In this document: positions 60,535-64,000 of the stretch, one piece after another | Layout: every line of letters begins with the position of its first letter | How positions within the stretch are numbered: position 1 is the first letter of the stretch | Assembly (NCBI GenBank): GCA_964494205.1 | Contig: CAZBRD010000024.1 | Span: 1 to 64,000 of the forward strand | Length of the DNA stretch: 64,000 bases | Origin: JBBTCX01 sp964494205 | Lineage (GTDB): Bacteria; Planctomycetota; Phycisphaerae; UBA1845 | Reading direction: 5' to 3' | Notes under the pieces: generated by a model | Seen by the model: the letters and a program-made list of their open reading frames with translations, nothing else | Database searches by the model: none | What the model was told of the DNA's origin: nothing | Translations under genes and position numbers: made by a program

Positions 60535-61527
60535 CTACTTCCCCGCTTTCCTGATTCCCGTCGGGTCCACCTTGTAAATCTTCGTCGCCAACGCCGAATT
60601 ATAGTTCGTCCACCGATCCGCCGGATCGCGGTCAGCCTCAATCTCCGCGAGGAACATGTTCACCTTTGCGTCGAGATTATCCAGATAGTGAATCGCGACA
60701 GCCTCCGGAATCGCCGGCAGCTTCGGACTCCCATATTCATACTGCCCGTGATGACTCAGGATGATGTGCTGCACCACCCACAGAAGCTGCTCAGGGAACG
60801 GCTTGCCCGTCTTGGCCGCAAGATTCTTCGACTTCTCCGCCACCCACACCGTCGCCTGCACGAGGTGCCCGATCAGCTGCCCCTCGTCCGTATAGCCGAT
60901 GCTCGTCTCGAACGACAACTCCGTCGACTTCCCGATGTCATGCAGGAACAAACCCGTCAGCACCAGATCAAGACTCAGCTTCGGATACAGCGGAATCACC
61001 CGCAGCGCCACTTCAAGCAAACTCAGCGTATGCTCCAGCAGCCCGCCGAGATACGCATGATGCTTGGCTGACGCAGCCGGCGCCCGCCGAAACTTCGTCA
61101 TCAAATCCGTGTCTGCCAGAAACTCGTTCACCAGCGCCGACAACTCGGGGTGCTTGATGCCCTTCAAAATCTCCAGCAGCCGCACCCACATCTTGTCCTG
61201 ATCGCCGCTCGTCACCGGCACATAGTCCGCGAGATCAAACGTCCCCGTCTCCGCCCGCCGCATGGCCTCAATAATGAACTGAAGATTGCCCTTGTAATTC
61301 TCCGTCCGCCCCTTGAAGTGCATGAACCCGCCTTCGGGCATGTCCTCAAAAAGCTGCTCCGTCGCCTGCCAGAGTCTCGCCGGCACCTGCCCCGTGCGAT
61401 CAACCAGCACCGTATGGATGTAAAGCCCCCCCTGCGTGGTGGTTCGCAAGTCCTTGGAGCGTATGAGGAAAATGTCGTCCTCGATGCGTTGGCCGGGACC
61501 AAGATCGGCGATGAAACGATGGGGCAT
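60535..61527 (-). CDS. YhaM-like 3'-5' exoribonuclease (OB fold plus HD domain)
   Basis: An N-terminal OB-fold (about residues 10-110; GLYIHTVLVDRTGQVPARLW) precedes an HD domain: HHAYLGGLLEHTLSLLEVALRV, LVLTGLFLHDIGKSTELSF, QHIILSHHGQYEYGSPKLP and the final LDNLDAKVN. This is the arrangement of Bacillus YhaM, a metal-dependent 3'-5' nuclease. ATG 61527 follows GGAG at 7 bases. Length is 330, close to YhaM (about 314). It could alternatively be another HD phosphohydrolase. Confidence 0.88.
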   Translation of the reverse strand: MPHRFIADLGPGQRIEDDIFLIRSKDLRTTTQGGLYIHTVLVDRTGQVPARLWQATEQLFEDMPEGGFMHFKGRTENYKGNLQFIIEAMRRAETGTFDLADYVPVTSGDQDKMWVRLLEILKGIKHPELSALVNEFLADTDLMTKFRRAPAASAKHHAYLGGLLEHTLSLLEVALRVIPLYPKLSLDLVLTGLFLHDIGKSTELSFETSIGYTDEGQLIGHLVQATVWVAEKSKNLAAKTGKPFPEQLLWVVQHIILSHHGQYEYGSPKLPAIPEAVAIHYLDNLDAKVNMFLAEIEADRDPADRWTNYNSALATKIYKVDPTGIRKAGK

Positions 61528-61861
61528 GAACGACTCCAGTTTTGGGGGTCAAAAACGAAGTAGTTAGAATAGAAAGTTCAATGATTTCGGGCAAGTCGAT
61601 CTTCCATTTAGACGCGTAACTCGGGATTTGCTCAGGATGCACAAACTACCTCAGTCAGTCGGATGGCTGTCTGCACGATACTTTAGGAGCAGGCACTTCT
61701 AAATGCTCGTAATACAATTGGTGAACTCAAACACAGCCGCGGTAGTGGCGACACGCGGACAGCCCACGGCGGAAGCCGTGGGTAATCAACCACAAGAACC
61801 TTGCAAAGCCCCAGCCGGGGCGATCGAATCTGTTTAGCCGCGCCCACCGAAAGCGTACCGT
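61528..61861 (+). other. Intergenic region with GC-rich hairpins
   Basis: Two palindromes are adjacent: CCCACGGC-GGAA-GCCGTGGG at about 61763-61782 and CCCCAGCCGGGG at about 61810-61821. They resemble a dispersed repeat type known in planctomycetes. No gene is supported. Promoters for the divergent YhaM-like and zinc-ribbon genes must lie here. Confidence 0.55.
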
Positions 61862-62569
61862 ATGCTCGACAGATACATGAATGAACCGTGTGACAAAATG
61901 AAGTGGTCAGAAATATTCTCGATAATGTTCTCCAATAAGGCCTTCAAGAAATGGGCTCACCAACACTCCACCGATCTGAAACTCCTGCGCGGCGAGTCGT
62001 CGCTCGACCATTGTCCGATCTGCCTCTATTCGTTGAACAGACTACCGACCACATACAAATGCCCGGAATGCGCCTTCGAGTACGACGAACACACGCGTGC
62101 CTGGGAAGGCCCCGTCATCTCGCGCTGGAACCTGCTACCGCTTCCTATTTGGATTTCGTTGATTTGGTTATTGGCGGGAATTCGACCGCTCGGCTCGGCA
62201 GCAAACAAACAATGGATTATGTGCGCTCTGGTCACTGGCATTGGCGTTTGGGGCGGTGTATTCCTTTGGCATCGAACAAAATACCCACGACTTTTTGCTG
62301 TCAACGAAAGAGGTATTTGGATACGTCGATATCTTTCCGGAACACGACTATTCACCTGGGATCAAGCGGCGACTTTGGACTGGACTAGAATTTTCGGGGA
62401 CGGGAAGAAGTTCAGAGACGCATACTATACGATGCACGGCAACCCTGGCGTGATCAGAGAGGGAATTGGGTTTGCTATTCAATCAATAGAAGAACGACAA
62501 ACAGTGCGCAAGGCCATTGAATCCGGTCTAGCGCGGTACCACCAACACAGTAAGACGCACGACTCCTAA
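61862..62569 (+). CDS. Zinc-ribbon membrane protein, tandem paralog 1
   Basis: The protein has 235 residues. A four-Cys ribbon CPICLYSLNRLPTTYKCPECAFEYDEHTRAW (residues about 51-81) precedes two membrane helices (PLPIWISLIWLLAGI and WIMCALVTGIGVWGGVFLW). The C-terminal soluble part begins RLFAVNERGIWIRRYL and resembles bacterial PH-like domains that follow such helix pairs. Function unknown. It is followed 3 bases later by a paralog. AT-richer than most of the window. Confidence 0.75.
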   Translation: MLDRYMNEPCDKMKWSEIFSIMFSNKAFKKWAHQHSTDLKLLRGESSLDHCPICLYSLNRLPTTYKCPECAFEYDEHTRAWEGPVISRWNLLPLPIWISLIWLLAGIRPLGSAANKQWIMCALVTGIGVWGGVFLWHRTKYPRLFAVNERGIWIRRYLSGTRLFTWDQAATLDWTRIFGDGKKFRDAYYTMHGNPGVIREGIGFAIQSIEERQTVRKAIESGLARYHQHSKTHDS

Positions 62570-62581
62570 GAATTGCACCCC

Positions 62582-63172
62582 GTGAACAATAAGCCCATCA
62601 TTGCAGATGCCGACCCACAACCATGGACGCCACGTTTCTACAATGCACCTCTTCAATGGTGCCCAAGTTGCAACTACTCATTTGAGGGTCTGCCACCAGC
62701 CCATCGCTGTCCCGAGTGCAATTTCGCGTTCGACGAACACACTGTCGCGTGGATCATGCGAGATCCACCGGGCCTAATGTATTCTGTAACTAGCGTCTCG
62801 CTGTTGGCCACCGGCTTGTTAGCGTGGTTAGCAAAACCTCCCTGGAACAAGTTCATGGCCTTAACTATTTTCGGAAGTGGTCTGGTCTTGGACATCGCGT
62901 CGCGCTGGATTTCCAAGAAACCCTTCATCGCCATCACACCAGCCGGAATTGAGCTTCGCCGGTTTTGCCGAAAGCAGATTCTGATTCCCTTCTCAGAGAT
63001 TGAATGTGTGCGAATTGTTGACGGTTCATTTCGCTGGGAGCGAGCGTGGTTGGTTACGAAGAATTGCACTTTTTCGCTGACACCGATCCTTCAATACGCT
63101 GACCAAGCCCGCCAATTAGACCGCTACTTAACGGAAGCGATGGCGCGATATCGTCAGGACCATGGTGCGTGA
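62582..63172 (+). CDS. Zinc-ribbon membrane protein, tandem paralog 2
   Basis: The protein of about 196 residues (GTG 62582, or TTG 62573) has the same plan as its neighbour: CPSCNYSFEGLPPAHRCPECNFAFDEHTVAW, two membrane helices (LMYSVTSVSLLATGLLAWL and FMALTIFGSGLVLDIAS), then a PH-like domain (FIAITPAGIELRRFCRKQILIPFSEIE). The shared CPEC-x-F-x-(Y/F)DEHTxAW element shows tandem duplication. No function is known. Confidence 0.75.
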   Translation: MNNKPIIADADPQPWTPRFYNAPLQWCPSCNYSFEGLPPAHRCPECNFAFDEHTVAWIMRDPPGLMYSVTSVSLLATGLLAWLAKPPWNKFMALTIFGSGLVLDIASRWISKKPFIAITPAGIELRRFCRKQILIPFSEIECVRIVDGSFRWERAWLVTKNCTFSLTPILQYADQARQLDRYLTEAMARYRQDHGA

Positions 63173-63235
63173 ACAAGACGAGCGATGATGAATCGCATTG
63201 GTCTACAAAACCTTGTGGTTCGGCTGCAATTACAC

Positions 63236-63442
63236 CTACTTCGCCTTCCCACAACACGCCTTGAACTTCTTGCCGCTGCCGCACGAGCACGGATCGTTAC
63301 GTCCCGGATGCTTGTCCGCCTGAATCGGCTCTACCGGTTCCGGAAGCGGGGCTTCGTCATCGCTCGGAAGCTGCTTCTTGTAATCCTTTTCCTTATCAAG
63401 CCTGCTGCGAAACTTCTGCTGATCAGCGTCACGTTTTGCCAT
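63236..63442 (-). CDS. SEC-C metal-binding domain protein
   Basis: This 68-residue protein ends in the SEC-C motif PGRNDPCSCGSGKKFKACCG, the zinc-binding tail also found on SecA. The N-terminal half is charged and disordered (DADQQKFRSRLDKEKDYKK). Small SEC-C proteins are found in many bacteria, and their individual roles are mostly unknown. Convergent with the zinc-ribbon pair. Confidence 0.88.
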   Translation of the reverse strand: MAKRDADQQKFRSRLDKEKDYKKQLPSDDEAPLPEPVEPIQADKHPGRNDPCSCGSGKKFKACCGKAK

Positions 63443-64000
63443 GATCGTTTCCTGTTAAAACCCTGACGACTCGGCGAGTCAGCCACGCGAGACCGACACG
63501 CAACACCCTCATTCTAACCCCAACCTGACCAACTTGACCAGCGAATCACCCCCGCGCGATTAGACGCACAACCGCCGAGCCGCACGCTTAAGCGTTGATC
63601 CCTCAATACGAGCTATTACCAAATGTCGTGGATAGCTTAATGAAAGAAGGCGGCTTATGACTTAACTCAACTCCTCGCCCGTTGCGGCTTCGCGTCTTTG
63701 CGCGAGCCGTTACTCTGGAAGCTGTACACTTAGAGCACTTAACGTTCAACCGTATCGTGCGCTCGATACTTCCCCCCTTACTAATGGGGGATTGAGGGGG
63801 GTCAAGCGACACACTTGGCTATTAATTGCTCAAACCACGCGAGTAGTGCGCTCCCAACTCCCACACCAAGCGAGCGCGCCCCTTGTTATTGAACACGGAG
63901 CCTCATGCTATGTCCGCCACACCCGCCACCTGCCATCATCTCATCATTCCACTCACCCCGCCGCCGCGAGTCGCTTCTGCGCGAAAAAGAAATTCCAATT
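63443..64000 (+). other. Right-end non-coding stretch with repeats
   Basis: Contains a diverged CTTTGCGCGAG element near 63682-63706 and the family-2 hairpin at 63770-63803. No gene is supported in the remaining sequence, although a frame may begin beyond the edge. Confidence 0.45.
63770..63803 (+). repeat. Family-2 hairpin repeat copy
   Basis: TTCCCCCCTTACTAATGGGG then GATTGAGGGGGGTC. The left arm equals that of the copy at 55651; the right arm has one mismatch. Confidence 0.75.

Noticed and set aside
63603..63812. Minus-strand 69-codon frame at the right end
   Set aside because: Its first third is the translated family-2 hairpin and the rest has no coding character.
1..64000. tRNA, rRNA, prophage or insertion-sequence genes
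   Set aside because: Scanning by eye found no cloverleaf with a T-loop consensus, no rRNA core sequences, no transposase or integrase and no phage structural proteins; a covariance-model search would be needed to exclude small RNAs.

Overview
The window looks like chromosomal DNA from a heterotrophic member of the Planctomycetota or a close relative. This is inferred from gene content only: prepilin-like proteins with an H-X9-DG C-terminal motif, small membrane proteins with a CxxCGYxLxGL...CPECG zinc ribbon, a lamin-tail plus Cys-repeat surface protein, an excisionase-type HTH fused to a receiver domain, and an ABC exporter with a large companion membrane protein. Base composition is moderately GC-rich by eye; the two ends (about 1-940 and 61860-63170) look more AT-rich. 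I see no tRNA, rRNA, CRISPR array, insertion sequence or phage.

Layout. 1-2645: fragment of an ORF, a hypothetical protein and a secreted Cys-rich lamin-tail protein. 2700-12360: membrane arm of respiratory complex I (nuoH, J, K, L, M, N) without nuoI, with a 57-codon hydrophobic ORF between nuoK and nuoL and a ferritin-like gene coupled to nuoN. 12360-19500: DUF418 protein, EamA exporter, exported glutathione peroxidase, xseA-xseB, a DUF6941-like gene and sucC without sucD. 19670-24430: lipoprotein, PMT-type glycosyltransferase, DinB protein, prepilin-like protein, small membrane protein. 24630-28920: compact run of polysaccharide deacetylase, SGNH hydrolase, carbamoyltransferase and a small protein, likely modifying a surface glycan. 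28950-32660: M29 aminopeptidase, GroES-like protein, BtpA-family protein, App1-like phosphatase. 32665-38740 (minus strand): FlgI-like lipoprotein, ubiA, ubiX, a TPR membrane protein and ubiE/menG, a quinone-synthesis group that fits the respiratory chain encoded upstream. 39060-43880: superoxide dismutase, Asp/Glu racemase-like protein, purE, S66 peptidase, prepilin-like protein. 43990-49240: ABC exporter of three genes. 49850-55450: HTH-receiver regulator, hypotheticals, OPT transporter. 55730-60370: lipoate ligase, a DUF559 nuclease, and the split glycine decarboxylase gcvPB/gcvPA with a zinc-ribbon gene between them. 60535-63440: YhaM-like nuclease, two tandem zinc-ribbon membrane proteins, SEC-C protein.

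The most unusual signal is a dense set of palindromic intergenic repeats of at least six families. The clearest family has five copies, each a perfect 10-bp stem with a 3-nt loop and a conserved G-rich tail. A DUF559 endonuclease gene (56570-57043) lies between two inverted copies of it, with its longest reading frame starting next to one copy and its stop codon inside the other. This resembles a repeat-plus-nuclease unit and is the best candidate here for an undescribed mobile or domesticated system. All calls rest on reading motifs by eye; no alignment or search was run.
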